Assembly: GCF_011927725.1 (NCBI RefSeq) | Contig: NZ_JAATJC010000001.1 | Location: forward strand, 2,549,001-2,613,000 | DNA length: 64,000 nucleotides | Source: Sphingomonas kaistensis | GTDB lineage: Bacteria; Pseudomonadota; Alphaproteobacteria; Sphingomonadales; Sphingomonadaceae | Reading direction: 5' to 3' | In this document: positions 29,465-39,112 of the stretch, piece by piece | How positions within the stretch are numbered: position 1 is the stretch's first letter | Layout: each line of letters opens with the position of its first letter | The notes under the pieces: generated by a model | Database searches by the model: none | What the model saw: the letters and a program-made list of their open reading frames with translations, nothing else | Told to the model about the DNA's origin: nothing | Translations under genes and position numbers: made by a program

Positions 29465-31843
29465 TCAGCGGGCGGCCAGGATCCGCCGGGCGGCTTCGGA
29501 AAGTTGCTGTACGGAGAAGGGCTTAGGCAGGAAGGCGACGTTGTCGAAGTCGATCGAGCGGCGCAGCTGTTCCTCGGCGTAACCCGACATGAAAAGGATC
29601 GGCAACTCGGGCCGGGTCAGGCGTGCTTCGCGGACCATGGTGGGCCCGTCCATGATCGGCATGACGACGTCGGTGATGAGCAGGTCGATCACCTCTCCGC
29701 GCCCGACGATCTCGAGCGCTTCCTCGCCGTTGGCGGCCGTCAGCACCGTATAGCCCTGGCGGGTCAGCGCGCGCTCAGCCACGGTGCGGACCATCGCCTC
29801 GTCCTCAACCAGCAACACCACGCCGGTTCCCCACGTCTCCTCCACCTTGGGTGCGGGGGCGGCGGCGCGGACCGCCACGGTGCGCTCTTCCTGGTGCACC
29901 GGCAGGTAGATGACGAAGCTGGTGCCCTCGCCTACCTTGCTGTCGGCGAAGATGAATCCGCCTGACTGCTTGACGATGCCGTAGACGGTCGACAGCCCGA
30001 GCCCGGTCCCCTTGCCCACTTCCTTGGTGGTGAAGAAAGGCTCGAAAATCTTGCCCAGCACGGACGGCGGAATGCCGCAGCCGGTATCCGAGATGCTGAG
30101 CGCGGTGTAATCCGCGATCGGCAGGATGTCGGACCCGAGCTCGGCGACCTGGTCGGCGCGTACCGCATAGGTCTGGATGATCAGCTTGCCGCCGCCGGAC
30201 CCCAGCATAGCGTCGCGCGCGTTGACCGCGAGGTTGACGATCACCTGCTCGAGCTGCCCGGGATCGGCCCTCACCGCTCCCAATTCGCGCCCGTGCTTGA
30301 CCTGCAGCACCACCGTCTCGCCCAGCAGGCGTTTGAGCAGGTGGCTGACCTCGCTGACCACATCGGGCAATTGCAGCACTTGCGGACGCAGGGTCTGCTG
30401 GCGCGAAAAGGCGAGCAGCTGGCGGGTGAGGCCCGCTGCGCGGTTGGAGTTCGACTTGATCTGCTGGATGTCGTCGTAATCGCTGTCGCCCGGCGTGTGC
30501 CGCATCAGCATGAGGTCGCAGTGGCCGATGATGGCGGTTAGGATGTTGTTGAAGTCGTGCGCTACGCCGCCGGCGAGCTGGCCCACTGCCTGCATCTTGG
30601 TCGCCTGCGCGACCTGCCGCTTCAGCTTGGCTTCCTCGCTATTGTCCTTGAGCAGGAGGAGGACGCTCGCCTCGCCGAGATTGCGCAGCCCCGCGATGGT
30701 CAGCGCGACCGGCTCGCCCGGCTGGTGCGGCAGGCGCACGGCAAGATCGCCCGACATCGCCGGGCCGCGGCTGTTGCGGCGCACGGCGTCGGCCACTGCG
30801 GCCTTGTCTTCCTTCACCACCAGGTCGCTCGGAAAAGCCGGCAGCGCCTTGTCCTCGTCGAGCGAAGCGGCCCGGCGGAATGCCTTGTTGCTGGTCAGGA
30901 ACCGGCCATCGCGGTCGACCAGCGCAAGGCCGAGCGGAAGGAGGTCGAGCAGCGCCTGGAGGCTTGCCGGTTCGGCCAGGCCGGGCGTTTCCCCGGTCGC
31001 GAACAATAGCGCCAGTCCGGCGGGCTCACCGGACCCGGGTTCGACCGGAATGTGAAGCAGGCGAAGCATCGGACCGCTTGCGCCCTCGGCAGCAAGCCGT
31101 ACCCGTCCCTCGCCAGCCCCTTCGAGCAGGCTGTCCATCCGGACGCCGGGGCCCGCGGCGGCTTGTGCCCGGCGACAGAACAACGGGTTGGCGGCGATGA
31201 CCTGCCCATCGGCATCGACCGCTGCGGCAAGCACGCCGGCCTCGCCCAGCACCTCCCCTTCCGCGCTGGTGAGCCGCGCCACGAGGACGTCGAGCGGCGA
31301 GCGTGGCGAGGGTGGGAAGCGCCACAGCAGGAGATCGCGGCCCTGTCCCACCCTCTCGACGGAGACGGTTAGCGGTCCGCTGTCGCCAGACAGGTCGACC
31401 GCCATGCTCTCGCCGTCGCGCAGGGCATGGAGCCGCGCGTCCGACAGGGCCGCCAGCCCCTCGTCGCCGGACCCAAGGTGAGCGGGCGCCGGGAGATCGG
31501 GAAAGCGATCACGGTACGCCCGGTTGAGGCTGAGCAGGGCGCCGTCGCTATCGGTCAACGCCACTGGATCGGGGCAAAGGTTCAGCCCAGCCGCTACCAG
31601 CGCAAAATCGGGCGCAATCGCCAGGGCTGCTTGGGACAGGTCGGCCGGCCGGCGCCGTACCCATCCAAGCAGGGCGGCAGCAACCGCAGCAGCCCCAAGC
31701 GCTACGGCCACCAACAGCTCGGCAAACGCCAGCGCCAGCAAGGCAAGGCCGCCGAGCAACGCGGCAAGGATCAACGGCACCAGCCAGGGCTCGCCGCGCG
31801 ATACGGGTTCAGCATCGATCGCGGCGAGCCTGGCGTGGAGCAT
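29465..31843 (-). CDS. cckA: CckA-type hybrid histidine kinase, cell-cycle master regulator
   Basis: 792 residues. Two membrane helices (about 20-60) are followed by PAS-like sensor regions (about 75-395; [22 protein letters not shown] is quoted in part as [18 protein letters not shown]). The HisKA box is [20 protein letters not shown], and [20 protein letters not shown] is the CckA signature. The ATPase domain follows ([31 protein letters not shown]). The C-terminal receiver has LLITDVVMP and LPKPFS. In Caulobacter it phosphorylates CtrA and CpdR through ChpT. It starts 4 bases after the M13 peptidase stop, so the two share a transcript. Confidence 0.93.
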   Translation of the reverse strand: MLHARLAAIDAEPVSRGEPWLVPLILAALLGGLALLALAFAELLVAVALGAAAVAAALLGWVRRRPADLSQAALAIAPDFALVAAGLNLCPDPVALTDSDGALLSLNRAYRDRFPDLPAPAHLGSGDEGLAALSDARLHALRDGESMAVDLSGDSGPLTVSVERVGQGRDLLLWRFPPSPRSPLDVLVARLTSAEGEVLGEAGVLAAAVDADGQVIAANPLFCRRAQAAAGPGVRMDSLLEGAGEGRVRLAAEGASGPMLRLLHIPVEPGSGEPAGLALLFATGETPGLAEPASLQALLDLLPLGLALVDRDGRFLTSNKAFRRAASLDEDKALPAFPSDLVVKEDKAAVADAVRRNSRGPAMSGDLAVRLPHQPGEPVALTIAGLRNLGEASVLLLLKDNSEEAKLKRQVAQATKMQAVGQLAGGVAHDFNNILTAIIGHCDLMLMRHTPGDSDYDDIQQIKSNSNRAAGLTRQLLAFSRQQTLRPQVLQLPDVVSEVSHLLKRLLGETVVLQVKHGRELGAVRADPGQLEQVIVNLAVNARDAMLGSGGGKLIIQTYAVRADQVAELGSDILPIADYTALSISDTGCGIPPSVLGKIFEPFFTTKEVGKGTGLGLSTVYGIVKQSGGFIFADSKVGEGTSFVIYLPVHQEERTVAVRAAAPAPKVEETWGTGVVLLVEDEAMVRTVAERALTRQGYTVLTAANGEEALEIVGRGEVIDLLITDVVMPIMDGPTMVREARLTRPELPILFMSGYAEEQLRRSIDFDNVAFLPKPFSVQQLSEAARRILAAR

Positions 31844-31847
31844 CAGC

Positions 31848-33920
31848 CTACCATACGCGGACGCGCTGCTCCGGCGCCAGATAAAGCTTTTGGCCCGCCT
31901 GTACGTTGTAGGCGTTGTACCAGCTGTCGAAATTGCGGACCACGAATACGCGCTGTTCCGAAGGGCTGTGCGGATCGGTCAGCAGACGGTTGCGAAGATT
32001 GGCCTCGCGATAGTTGCGCCGCCAGACCTGCGCCCAGCCGAGATAGAAACGCTGGTCGCCGGTGGTGCCGTCGATGGCCGGCGCCGGCTGGCCATTCAGG
32101 CTGTGCTGGTAAGCGTCGTAGGCGACGGTCACGCCGGCCAGATCGCCGATGTTCTCGCCCAGCGTGAAGCGGCCGTTGACCTTGGCGCCCGGGAAGACCT
32201 CGTAAGCGTCGTACTGCGCGACCAGCTTGTCGGTCGCCGCCTTGAAGGCGGCGACGTCGGCCGGGGTCCACCAGTCGGCAAGACGGCCGTTCTCGTCATA
32301 TTTCGAGCCCTGGTCATCGAAGTGGTGGCTGATTTCGTGGCCGATCACCGCGCCGATACCGCCGTAATTGACTGCCGGGTCGGCGTTGGGATCGAAGAAG
32401 GGCGGCTGCAGGATCGCCGCCGGGAACACGATCTCGCTCATCGAGAAATTGGCATAGGCGTTCACCGTCATCGGGGTCATGCCCCATTCCCAACGGTAGA
32501 TCGGCTTGCCGAGCTTGTTCATGTTGTAGGCGACGTCGAAGCGGTTCGAACGCAGCGCATTGCCGAAGGCGTCGCCCGGCGCGACCTCGAGCCCGCTCAT
32601 GTCGCGCCACTGATCGGGATAACCAATCTTGGTCTTGAAATTGGCGAGCTTGAGGCGGGCGCGCTGCTTGGTCTCCGGGGCCATCCAGGCGAGGTTGTCG
32701 ATCCGGCGGCCCATCGCCTCGACCACGTTCTTGACGAGCGCGTCCGCCGCGGCCTTGGTTTCCGGCGGGAAGTAGCGGGCGACATACAGCTTGCTGACGT
32801 CGTCCTGGAGCGTGCCGACGGTGAAATCGACGCCGCGCTTCCAGCGGGCTTCCTGTTCCGGCGTGCCGCCAAGCGCGGTGCCGTAGAAAGCGAACTGCTC
32901 CTTGTCGAACGCGCTCGGCAAGACCGCGGCATAGGCATTGAGCGAACGGACGAGCAGCTGGTCCTTGAGGACGCCAAGCGGGGCGCGACTGACGATCCGG
33001 GCCATGCCGGTGATCGCCGACGGCTGGGCGACGAGCAGGTCCTTGCTCGCACCAGCGCCGATCTCGCCGAACATGCGGCCGAAATCGAAGCCGGGGGCAC
33101 GGGTCCGAAGCTGCGCCAGGGTCAGCTTGTTATAGGTCTTGGTCGCGTCGCGGCTGTCGACGCGGGTCCAGTGCACGCGGGCGATTGCGGTTTCGTGCGC
33201 GAGCACCGCCTTGGCGCGGGTGGCGGCGTTGGCCTCACCGGCCAGCGTCAGGACGTTGGTGAGGTGCTGGAGATATTTGGCGCGGACTTCGGCAATCTTG
33301 GCGTCGTTCGACAGGTAATAATCGCGGTCGGGCATTCCGAGCCCGCTCTGGTAGAGCGAGAGGATGTAGGAATCCGGGTTCTTGTCGTCCTGGCCGACAT
33401 AGGCGGCGAACGGCGTTCCGACCCCGTTCTTGGCGGCCTCGGCATACAGGCTGGGCAGCGCCGAGCGATTGGACAGTCCCTTGACCTGGTCCAGCCACGG
33501 CTTGATCGGCGCAAGGCCCTTCGCCTCGATCGCGGCCTGGTCCATGAAGCTGCCGTAGACAGTTCCGATCCGGCTGTTCGAATCCTTGGCGGCTTCCTCG
33601 ATCAGGGTCTTGGTGCGCTCCTTGGAAAGGTCATCGAGCGCGCCGAACATGCCGTAGTTGGACTTGTCCGCCGGGATCGGCGTGTTCTTGGCCCAGGTGC
33701 CATTCGCAAAGGAATAGAAATTGTCGCCGGGGAGGACGGTGGTGTCCATGCCCTTGGCGTCGAACCCGTAGGTTCCGAGCTCGGGCTTCGGCTGGGCGGG
33801 GGTGGCGGCGGCAGGCGCGGCGGGCGCAGGCTCGACGGCAGCGGTGTCGACCGGGGCCGGGGTGGTCGCGCAGCCGGCAAGCGCAGTGGTGGCGGCAAGG
33901 GCAAGAAGAAGTCGCTTCAT
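31848..33920 (-). CDS. M13 family (neprilysin-like) metallopeptidase lipoprotein
   Basis: 690 residues. The signal MKRLLLALAATTALAGC ends in a lipobox. An Ala/Pro linker is followed by the M13_N domain (NFYSFANGTWAKNTPIPADK, then YLSNDAKIAEVRAKYLQH). The peptidase domain has VIGHEISHHFDDQG (the HExxH zinc site) and LGENIGDLAGV, which supplies the third ligand Glu and the conserved Asp. The C-terminal W is normal for the family. It probably degrades peptides outside the inner membrane. It is directly upstream of cckA (4-base gap) and downstream of the DUF2062 gene. Confidence 0.94.
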   Translation of the reverse strand: MKRLLLALAATTALAGCATTPAPVDTAAVEPAPAAPAAATPAQPKPELGTYGFDAKGMDTTVLPGDNFYSFANGTWAKNTPIPADKSNYGMFGALDDLSKERTKTLIEEAAKDSNSRIGTVYGSFMDQAAIEAKGLAPIKPWLDQVKGLSNRSALPSLYAEAAKNGVGTPFAAYVGQDDKNPDSYILSLYQSGLGMPDRDYYLSNDAKIAEVRAKYLQHLTNVLTLAGEANAATRAKAVLAHETAIARVHWTRVDSRDATKTYNKLTLAQLRTRAPGFDFGRMFGEIGAGASKDLLVAQPSAITGMARIVSRAPLGVLKDQLLVRSLNAYAAVLPSAFDKEQFAFYGTALGGTPEQEARWKRGVDFTVGTLQDDVSKLYVARYFPPETKAAADALVKNVVEAMGRRIDNLAWMAPETKQRARLKLANFKTKIGYPDQWRDMSGLEVAPGDAFGNALRSNRFDVAYNMNKLGKPIYRWEWGMTPMTVNAYANFSMSEIVFPAAILQPPFFDPNADPAVNYGGIGAVIGHEISHHFDDQGSKYDENGRLADWWTPADVAAFKAATDKLVAQYDAYEVFPGAKVNGRFTLGENIGDLAGVTVAYDAYQHSLNGQPAPAIDGTTGDQRFYLGWAQVWRRNYREANLRNRLLTDPHSPSEQRVFVVRNFDSWYNAYNVQAGQKLYLAPEQRVRVW

Positions 33921-33941
33921 GGAGGTCCTTGGCTTTCTCGA

Positions 33942-34514
33942 TCAGTGGGTATGTCGAAACAGATCTCGCCGCACGCGCCTGCGCCACTTGGCCCCGACCC
34001 ACCAGCGCCAGACGACGATCGACACTCCCCATCCTACGAACGCACAGGCCACGGCGATGAAGAACAGACCGGTGACCATCGCCGGGGCGGCATCCGACAG
34101 CAGCCAGGCGGTCCATTCGGAGGCCCCGGCGCCACTGTCGTAAAGGCGGTTGAAGGCGGAAAGGTCGGCGTGGAAGCCGAGCTTGTTGCCGAGCGCCAGC
34201 GCCGCGATCAGGAAAAAGGGCGTCGTCGCGGGGTTGGACAGGAAGGTCATCGCCGCTGCGACCGGGATGTTGCCGCGAAGCGGAATACACAGCAGCGCCG
34301 CGCCGACGATCTGCAGCCCGGGGACCATCAGGAAGATCCCGATGAACAGGCCGGCCGCGACCCCGCGGGGCACCGAGCGGCGGGTGAAACGCCACAGATC
34401 GGACTGGCGGACACGCGTGCCGAACGGCTTCAGCCAGCGACTTTCCAGCACTTCCTCGCGGCTCGGCGTGGCCTTGTCGGCGAGGCGGCGGAAGAAGCCG
34501 GGCCGGTCAGCCAT
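33942..34514 (-). CDS. DUF2062 membrane protein
   Basis: 190 residues. The DUF2062 signature is [19 protein letters not shown] and [21 protein letters not shown], with several hydrophobic helices (about 50-75, 85-110, 150-175). Related proteins occur beside glycosyltransferases and acyltransferases, but the function is unknown. Its start overlaps the smpB stop by 8 bases, so the two are coupled. Tryptophan-rich termini suggest interfacial helices. Confidence 0.85.
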   Translation of the reverse strand: MADRPGFFRRLADKATPSREEVLESRWLKPFGTRVRQSDLWRFTRRSVPRGVAAGLFIGIFLMVPGLQIVGAALLCIPLRGNIPVAAAMTFLSNPATTPFFLIAALALGNKLGFHADLSAFNRLYDSGAGASEWTAWLLSDAAPAMVTGLFFIAVACAFVGWGVSIVVWRWWVGAKWRRRVRRDLFRHTH

Positions 34515-34995
34515 TCGACTTCATCAGCCGCTGCTGCTCACGCTTCCAGTCGCGTTCCTTGATCGTCTCGCGCTTGTCGTGAACCTTCTTGCCGCGGGCC
34601 AGCGCCAGTTCGACCTTCGCCTTGCCCTTGCCGTTGAAGTAGATGCTGAGCGGCACGAGGGTCAGGCCCTGGCGGTTGATCGCGCCCATCAGCCGACCGA
34701 TCTCGCGCTTCTTGAGCAGCAGCCGGCGCTTGCGGCGCGGCTCGTGGTTCATCCAACTGCCGTTCTTATATTCGGGGATGTGGCTGTTGATCAGCACCAC
34801 TTCCTCGCCCTCGACCGTGGCATAGCTTTCCGCGATCGACCCTTCGCCATTGCGCAGCGCCTTCACCTCGGTGCCCTGCAGCGCGATCCCGGCCTCGAAC
34901 CTTTCCTCCACGAAATAATCGAAGCGGACGCGGCGGTTGTCGGCCACGACCTTCTGCTTGTCGAATTCTGGTGAGGGAGGGGCAAATTTGGGCAT
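34507..34995 (-). CDS. smpB: SsrA-binding protein SmpB
   Basis: 162 residues from ATG 34995, chosen over a longer open frame because [20 protein letters not shown] is the expected N-terminus. SmpB binds tmRNA and brings it to stalled ribosomes. Motifs are [44 protein letters not shown] and the basic tail [20 protein letters not shown]. No tmRNA gene is visible in the window. The downstream DUF2062 gene overlaps it. Confidence 0.96.
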   Translation of the reverse strand: MPKFAPPSPEFDKQKVVADNRRVRFDYFVEERFEAGIALQGTEVKALRNGEGSIAESYATVEGEEVVLINSHIPEYKNGSWMNHEPRRKRRLLLKKREIGRLMGAINRQGLTLVPLSIYFNGKGKAKVELALARGKKVHDKRETIKERDWKREQQRLMKSNG

Positions 34996-35141
34996 GGGGG
35001 CTTTCCCGACCGCACTTAGGCGCTGCACTCCCCGGGCGGAAGCCACCCAGCCGCAAAAGAGTCGGGTTAATTGACAGATAACCATCAGCCTTAATGAGAA
35101 AAGCGCGGAACACGGCCATTGGCACGGCCGTTGCTTAACCA

Positions 35142-35510
35142 ATGGCTATGGATCCCAAGAACTGGGCGCGACGGGCTGGTCGCTTGTTCGTCATCAGGAC
35201 GCGCTGGGAAGCGTGGGCCGTGACCTGGGCGATTGCCCTGGGCGCGGCCGAGCGCGGCAAATATTATCTCGCCCTCTACCCTGGGGCGCTCGGATGGACG
35301 TTCTTCGTAGTGTGCTGCGGGGTGGTCTTCGTCGCCGGCGCGAAGCTGCTGGACGCGACCCGCCGCGAGGACAAGGTCGTCACATCGCCGGGCGCCCCTG
35401 CCCTCGCCTCCGCGCCGATGCGGAGGCTCCGCCCGCTCAGTCGTAATCGACCCAGAGCGTTCCGTCCGCTCGACGGTTCAAGGTTACGATCCGCACATCG
35501 CAGAGATTGA
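35142..35510 (+). CDS. Small membrane hypothetical protein
   Basis: 122 residues from ATG 35142 (ATG 35148 is an alternative). Residues 25-70 contain two hydrophobic segments ([16 protein letters not shown] and [20 protein letters not shown]) and the text looks protein-like to about residue 85. The C-terminal 40 residues ([16 protein letters not shown]) are basic and overlap the convergent gene at 35437-35510, which suggests that the true product may be shorter or that the end has drifted. No family is recognised. It is divergent from smpB. Confidence 0.5.
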   Translation: MAMDPKNWARRAGRLFVIRTRWEAWAVTWAIALGAAERGKYYLALYPGALGWTFFVVCCGVVFVAGAKLLDATRREDKVVTSPGAPALASAPMRRLRPLSRNRPRAFRPLDGSRLRSAHRRD

Positions 35511-35760
35511 CCGACGTCCAGGTGATCTCGGACCCCGCAAGGCGGGCGCGCAGATCGAAGGCGCACAGGTCGCCGCCCGGAGACGGCACGGAAACGCGCG
35601 ACCTTGCAGGCAAGGCAACCCCGCCAACCGAACGCCACGGGGCGCTGCCATTGGCGGGGCGGATCGCAAGTTCTTCGATGGAAGCGCCGGTCCCGTTCAC
35701 CAGCACGAACGGGCCGGGGGACCCAAGGGTGGCAACAATCAGAAGCAGGGCTCCGACCAT
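35437..35760 (-). CDS. Small secreted hypothetical protein
   Basis: 107 residues with a short signal-like N-terminus (MVGALLLIVATLGSPGPFVLVN). The rest is beta-rich: GTGASIEELAIRPANGSAPW, then [20 protein letters not shown] and a C-terminal [12 protein letters not shown]. Two cysteines (LCAFDL and NLCDVRI) may pair. No named family is recognised, though the pattern is that of a genuine extracytoplasmic domain. It overlaps the preceding plus-strand gene tail to tail by 74 bases. Confidence 0.6.
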   Translation of the reverse strand: MVGALLLIVATLGSPGPFVLVNGTGASIEELAIRPANGSAPWRSVGGVALPARSRVSVPSPGGDLCAFDLRARLAGSEITWTSVNLCDVRIVTLNRRADGTLWVDYD

Positions 35761-35798
35761 GCTTCCTTATAGCAGAAAACGGCGGTTGCCGCGAGCGG

Positions 35799-36044
35799 TC
35801 AGGCCGCCCGGCTGAGCATTCCCGTCCCATGGCGGAACAGCGGCGCCGCGGCGCTGCGCGAATAGCTTTCCGACAGGGGCAGTGCGGTTCCGCAGAATCC
35901 GCATTCGGCCAGCATGCGCCCGATCAGCCAGTGGGTCCGCCCGCAGCCGGGGCAGTGATTGACGGCATTCTCCCGGTAGACGGCATGGTAGCCGCGCATC
36001 GAGGGATTGAAATTCCGCGTCGTCGAAATGTTCGAAGTCAGCAT
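35799..36044 (-). CDS. Small zinc-ribbon-like protein
   Basis: 81 residues from ATG 36044, with AGGGA upstream. It holds a four-cysteine zinc ribbon (CPGCGRTHWLIGRMLAECGF, ending ECGFCGT) between a basic N-terminus (NISTTRNFNPSMRGYHAVYR) and a short Ser/Ala tail. Spacing is CxxC...CxxC. It could bind nucleic acid or protein. It has no neighbour of related function and is divergent from the 50-residue gene at 36257. The family is unnamed to me. Confidence 0.65.
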   Translation of the reverse strand: MLTSNISTTRNFNPSMRGYHAVYRENAVNHCPGCGRTHWLIGRMLAECGFCGTALPLSESYSRSAAAPLFRHGTGMLSRAA

Positions 36045-36256
36045 GGCTGTCCCTCGCTCCAAAAGTTAAGTTCAGGTCTGTAACGAGCGGCGAGTCGTTC
36101 GGTTTCAGCGACGATCTGCTTTTGGGCCGGTCCTGTCACCCATCTGCAACGTCCTGTGCCGTGGCGGGACGGCTGTGGATATTAACTGATTCTACACCAA
36201 TGGAGCGCAGTTTTTGGGAAACAGCGCCGCCTGTCCTTCGTCGTGGAGCCGGAAGA

Positions 36257-36409
36257 ATGGAGTCTAATCAGCGCTATTATGCCCGCCGGGCGGCCGAGGA
36301 ACGGATGGCGGCGAGCCGTGCCATCACCCTCGCCGCGCGCGAATGGCATGCGCAACTGGCCCAGCAATTTGCGGTGCGTGCCGCCGAGTGCGTCGCCGCT
36401 GCCGCCTGA
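36257..36409 (+). CDS. Small helical protein, 50 residues
   Basis: 50 residues from ATG 36257, with GGAGCCGGAAG upstream. The open frame runs back to 36122, but the upstream part looks non-coding. The product is one amphipathic helical domain rich in Ala, Arg, Glu and Tyr (MESNQRYYARRAAEERMAAS, then AAREWHAQLAQQFAVRAAEC). Short proteins with a YYxRRAxEE start recur in alphaproteobacteria as I recall, but no function is known to me. Confidence 0.55.
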   Translation: MESNQRYYARRAAEERMAASRAITLAAREWHAQLAQQFAVRAAECVAAAA

Positions 36410-36466
36410 GGCCGCTCCATCCGGCCAGCTTGGCAAGAGCCGCGCTGGTCTGACATAGTCCACTCC

Positions 36467-36841
36467 ATGTTGACGCTCCTCCTCGCTACCGCCGCATCGT
36501 TCCAGAGTGCGGCTGTGCCGGCACCGATGATGATTTTCTTTGACAGTGGCGGTCACGAGATCAGGCGTGAATGGGAGCCCGTCCTCGACCAGGCCGCAAC
36601 GGCCGCATCGAGCGGTTCCAGGCTGCGCATCACCGGCCATAGCGATCGCCCCGGCAGCCCCGCCGTCAATCGCCGCTTCGCGCTTCAGCGCGCGCAGGTC
36701 GTCGCCGACGCCCTGGTCGCCCGCGGGGTGCAGCGCTCGGCCCTGACGGTCGTGAGCGAGGGCGAAGAGGCGCCGTTCATCCCCACTGCCGACGGCGTCC
36801 GCGAGATCCAGAACCGCCGGGTGGATATCCGGCCCGAGTAG
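36467..36841 (+). CDS. OmpA-domain protein, small periplasmic/outer-membrane form
   Basis: 124 residues. A short hydrophobic N-terminus (MLTLLLATAASFQSAAVPAP) is followed by one OmpA/MotB domain: MIFFDSGGHEIRREWEPVLD, RITGHSDRPGSPAVNRRFAL, QRAQVVADALVARGV and EIQNRRVDIRPE. The Asp in GHSD and the Arg in NRRVDI are the meso-diaminopimelate contacts. It probably binds peptidoglycan. No barrel is attached, so it is a free domain, perhaps secreted into the periplasm. It stands upstream of the monooxygenase gene without obvious coupling. Confidence 0.82.
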   Translation: MLTLLLATAASFQSAAVPAPMMIFFDSGGHEIRREWEPVLDQAATAASSGSRLRITGHSDRPGSPAVNRRFALQRAQVVADALVARGVQRSALTVVSEGEEAPFIPTADGVREIQNRRVDIRPE

Positions 36842-36904
36842 ATCGCCCGGAAACAAGCGCGACATGCCGCTTGCCTGTGGCCCGGTGTCGGGCAAAGCAG
36901 GCAC

Positions 36905-38422
36905 ATGACCACGCCGCCGCCTAGTGATTGCGAGACCGATGTCGACGTCTTGGTTGTCGGCGCGGGGCTGTCCGGCATCGGCACCGCCTGGCATCTGCAG
37001 ACCTATTGCCCGCAACATCGCTATGCGATCGTCGAGGCGCGCGGTGCGATCGGCGGGACCTGGGACCTGTTTCGCTATCCCGGACTGCGCTCCGACAGCG
37101 ACATGTACACGCTCGGCTACAGCTTCGAGCCGTGGACCGAGGCCAAGGCGATCGCCGACGGTGCGACGATCCTCGCCTACGTCAACCGGGTCGCGGACAA
37201 ATATGGCATCCGGGACAAGATCCGGTTCGGCCACAAGCTGGTTTCCGCCGATTTCGACAGCCGGGCGGCGCGCTGGACGGTATCGCTCGAAACGACCGAT
37301 GGACTTCGGACCCTGACCTGCCGCTGGCTGCACATGGGCACCGGTTATTACGATTATGACGAGGCGCACTGTCCCGCCTTCGCGGGGGCGGCCGGTTTTA
37401 CGGGCGCCTTCTTCCACGCCCAGTTCTGGCCGGAAGGGCTCGACCTGGCGGGTCGCAAGGTGGTGGTGATAGGCAGCGGCGCCACCGCCGTGACCATCGT
37501 CCCCGAATTGGCCAGGCAAGGCGCTGAGCACGTCGCCATGCTGCAGCGCTCGCCGACCTACATGGTCAGCCATCCCTCGGTGGACAAAGCAGCCGGGCGG
37601 ATTCGCCGCTTGCTTGGCGACCGCCTCGGCCACGCCCTTGTCCGCACCCGCAACGTCCTCCTGCAGCAGGCTTTCTATCAGCTTGCGAGGAGGCGGCCGG
37701 CCCTCACCCGAAGACTTCTTCGCAAGGGCCTGACCCGGGAACTACCGGCCGACTACGCCATCGATACCCACTTCAATCCGTTGTACGATCCATGGGACCA
37801 GCGGCTGTGCCTGGTGCCTGATTCAGACCTGTTCAAGGGCATCCGCGAGGGCAAGGTGTCGGTGGTCACCGATGAGGTCGATCGCCTCACGACTGACGGC
37901 GTTCTCCTGAAAAGCGGACAGGTCCTCGAGGCCGACGTGATCGTGGCGGCCACCGGCCTCAAGGTCAGGCTGCTCGCCGATGCGGCCTTCAGCATCGACG
38001 GCGAGCAGCGCAAGCTGGGCGGCGCGATGACCTACAAGGGCATGATGTTCGGCGGGATACCGAACCTCAGCTACAGCTTCGGCTACACCAATGCGTCGTG
38101 GACGCTGAAGGCCGACCTGTCTTCCCGCTACCTGTGCCGGCTGCTGAATCGCCTGGCCGCGAAAGGGCAGTCGATCGCCGTGCCAGAACCCGATCCGCGG
38201 GTGCAGGCGGTGCGATTTCTCGACTTCACCTCGGGCTACTTGCGGCGCGCCGAAGCGATGCTTCCGGTCCAGGGTGATCGCGGGCCGTGGAAGCTTCACC
38301 AGAATTACGCGCGCGACGTCCTGGCGTTGAGGTTCGGCCGGATCGACGATGGCGTGATGCGCTTTTCCGAGCGGGCAGAGCGGCAGCCGCCTTTACCCAC
38401 CCTTTCGGCCGGCGCGACCTGA
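36905..38422 (+). CDS. Flavin-containing monooxygenase (Baeyer-Villiger type)
   Basis: 505 residues. FAD is bound by VVGAGLSGIGTAWHL near the N-terminus and NADPH by VIGSGATAVTI (about 190-200). Between them the BVMO fingerprint FTGAFFHAQFWP (FxGxxxHxxxWP) is intact. The substrate-side segment FRYPGLRSDSDMYTLGYSFE is typical of the FMO-like class. It should oxidise a ketone or a soft nucleophile. The second half contains a hydrophobic substrate-binding part rather than a transmembrane domain. Substrate unknown; no pathway partner lies beside it. Confidence 0.88.
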   Translation: MTTPPPSDCETDVDVLVVGAGLSGIGTAWHLQTYCPQHRYAIVEARGAIGGTWDLFRYPGLRSDSDMYTLGYSFEPWTEAKAIADGATILAYVNRVADKYGIRDKIRFGHKLVSADFDSRAARWTVSLETTDGLRTLTCRWLHMGTGYYDYDEAHCPAFAGAAGFTGAFFHAQFWPEGLDLAGRKVVVIGSGATAVTIVPELARQGAEHVAMLQRSPTYMVSHPSVDKAAGRIRRLLGDRLGHALVRTRNVLLQQAFYQLARRRPALTRRLLRKGLTRELPADYAIDTHFNPLYDPWDQRLCLVPDSDLFKGIREGKVSVVTDEVDRLTTDGVLLKSGQVLEADVIVAATGLKVRLLADAAFSIDGEQRKLGGAMTYKGMMFGGIPNLSYSFGYTNASWTLKADLSSRYLCRLLNRLAAKGQSIAVPEPDPRVQAVRFLDFTSGYLRRAEAMLPVQGDRGPWKLHQNYARDVLALRFGRIDDGVMRFSERAERQPPLPTLSAGAT

Positions 38423-38476
38423 TCCTCGATTCGGGCGAAGGTTGAAGGTGGGAGGCAATCGCGCCACATGGGCGCC

Positions 38477-39055
38477 ATGCTGATCACCACCGAACTCACG
38501 CCCAACCCTTCGACCCGCAAGTTCCTGCCGGGAACCGACGTCATGGAAGCGGGCAGCCGCGATTTCCCTGACGCCGCCAGCGCGGAAGCGAGCCCGCTTG
38601 CCGAGGCCCTGTTCGCGACCGGCGACGTGGAGGGCGTTTTCTTCGGGCGCGATTTCGTGTCCGTCACCGCTGCGCCGGACGTCGACTGGGCCGGGCTCGA
38701 AATCGACGTGGTTCAGATCCTGCTCGATCATTTCGTGTCGGGCGCGCCGCTGTTCCGGATGGGGAGCGCTGGCGGGATCCAGGTCGCCGCCGACGAGGAT
38801 GCAAGCTACGACGAGGATCCGGCCGACGCCGAGATCGTGGCGCAGATCAAGGAACTGCTGGAGACGCGAGTCCGTCCGGCGGTGGCCCAGGATGGGGGCG
38901 ACATCGTTTATCGCGGCTATAAGAGCGGCACCCTGTTCCTGGCGATGCAGGGCGCCTGCGCCGGTTGCCCGAGCTCGGCGGTGACGTTGAAGCGCGGGGT
39001 CGAGAACCTGATCCGCCATTACGTGCCTGAAGTGGAGACGGTGGAAGCGGTCTAG
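38477..39055 (+). CDS. Nfu-type Fe-S cluster carrier protein (NifU family)
   Basis: 192 residues from ATG 38477 (an ATG nine bases upstream is also in frame, but homologues begin MLI.TE.TPNP). The N-terminal Nfu_N domain (1-85) starts MLITTELTPNPSTRKFLPG. The C-terminal NifU domain (about 118-190) has the cluster-binding cysteines C161 and C164 in GACAGCPSSAVTLKRGVENL. It transfers [4Fe-4S] clusters to apo-enzymes. It precedes the thiolase gene with a 57-base gap. Confidence 0.93.
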   Translation: MLITTELTPNPSTRKFLPGTDVMEAGSRDFPDAASAEASPLAEALFATGDVEGVFFGRDFVSVTAAPDVDWAGLEIDVVQILLDHFVSGAPLFRMGSAGGIQVAADEDASYDEDPADAEIVAQIKELLETRVRPAVAQDGGDIVYRGYKSGTLFLAMQGACAGCPSSAVTLKRGVENLIRHYVPEVETVEAV

Positions 39056-39112
39056 GCTTCCACCTCCTGCCGCTTCGTGGCTAGGAAGGGGCTCCCTGTC
39101 CGGAGCTTGTCC

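Noticed and set aside
31524..34562. A plus-strand open frame of about 1000 codons opposite cckA, the M13 peptidase and DUF2062
   Set aside because: It is antisense to genes with complete catalytic motifs, and its translation has no recognisable domain. Long antisense frames are expected in GC-rich DNA.
34996..35141. tmRNA gene beside smpB
   Set aside because: The interval is too short for tmRNA, and no tRNA-like acceptor end or tag frame is visible.
36122..36256. A longer start (95 residues) for the 50-residue gene at 36257
   Set aside because: The upstream codons look non-coding and have no ribosome site, whereas ATG 36257 follows GGAGCCGGAAG.
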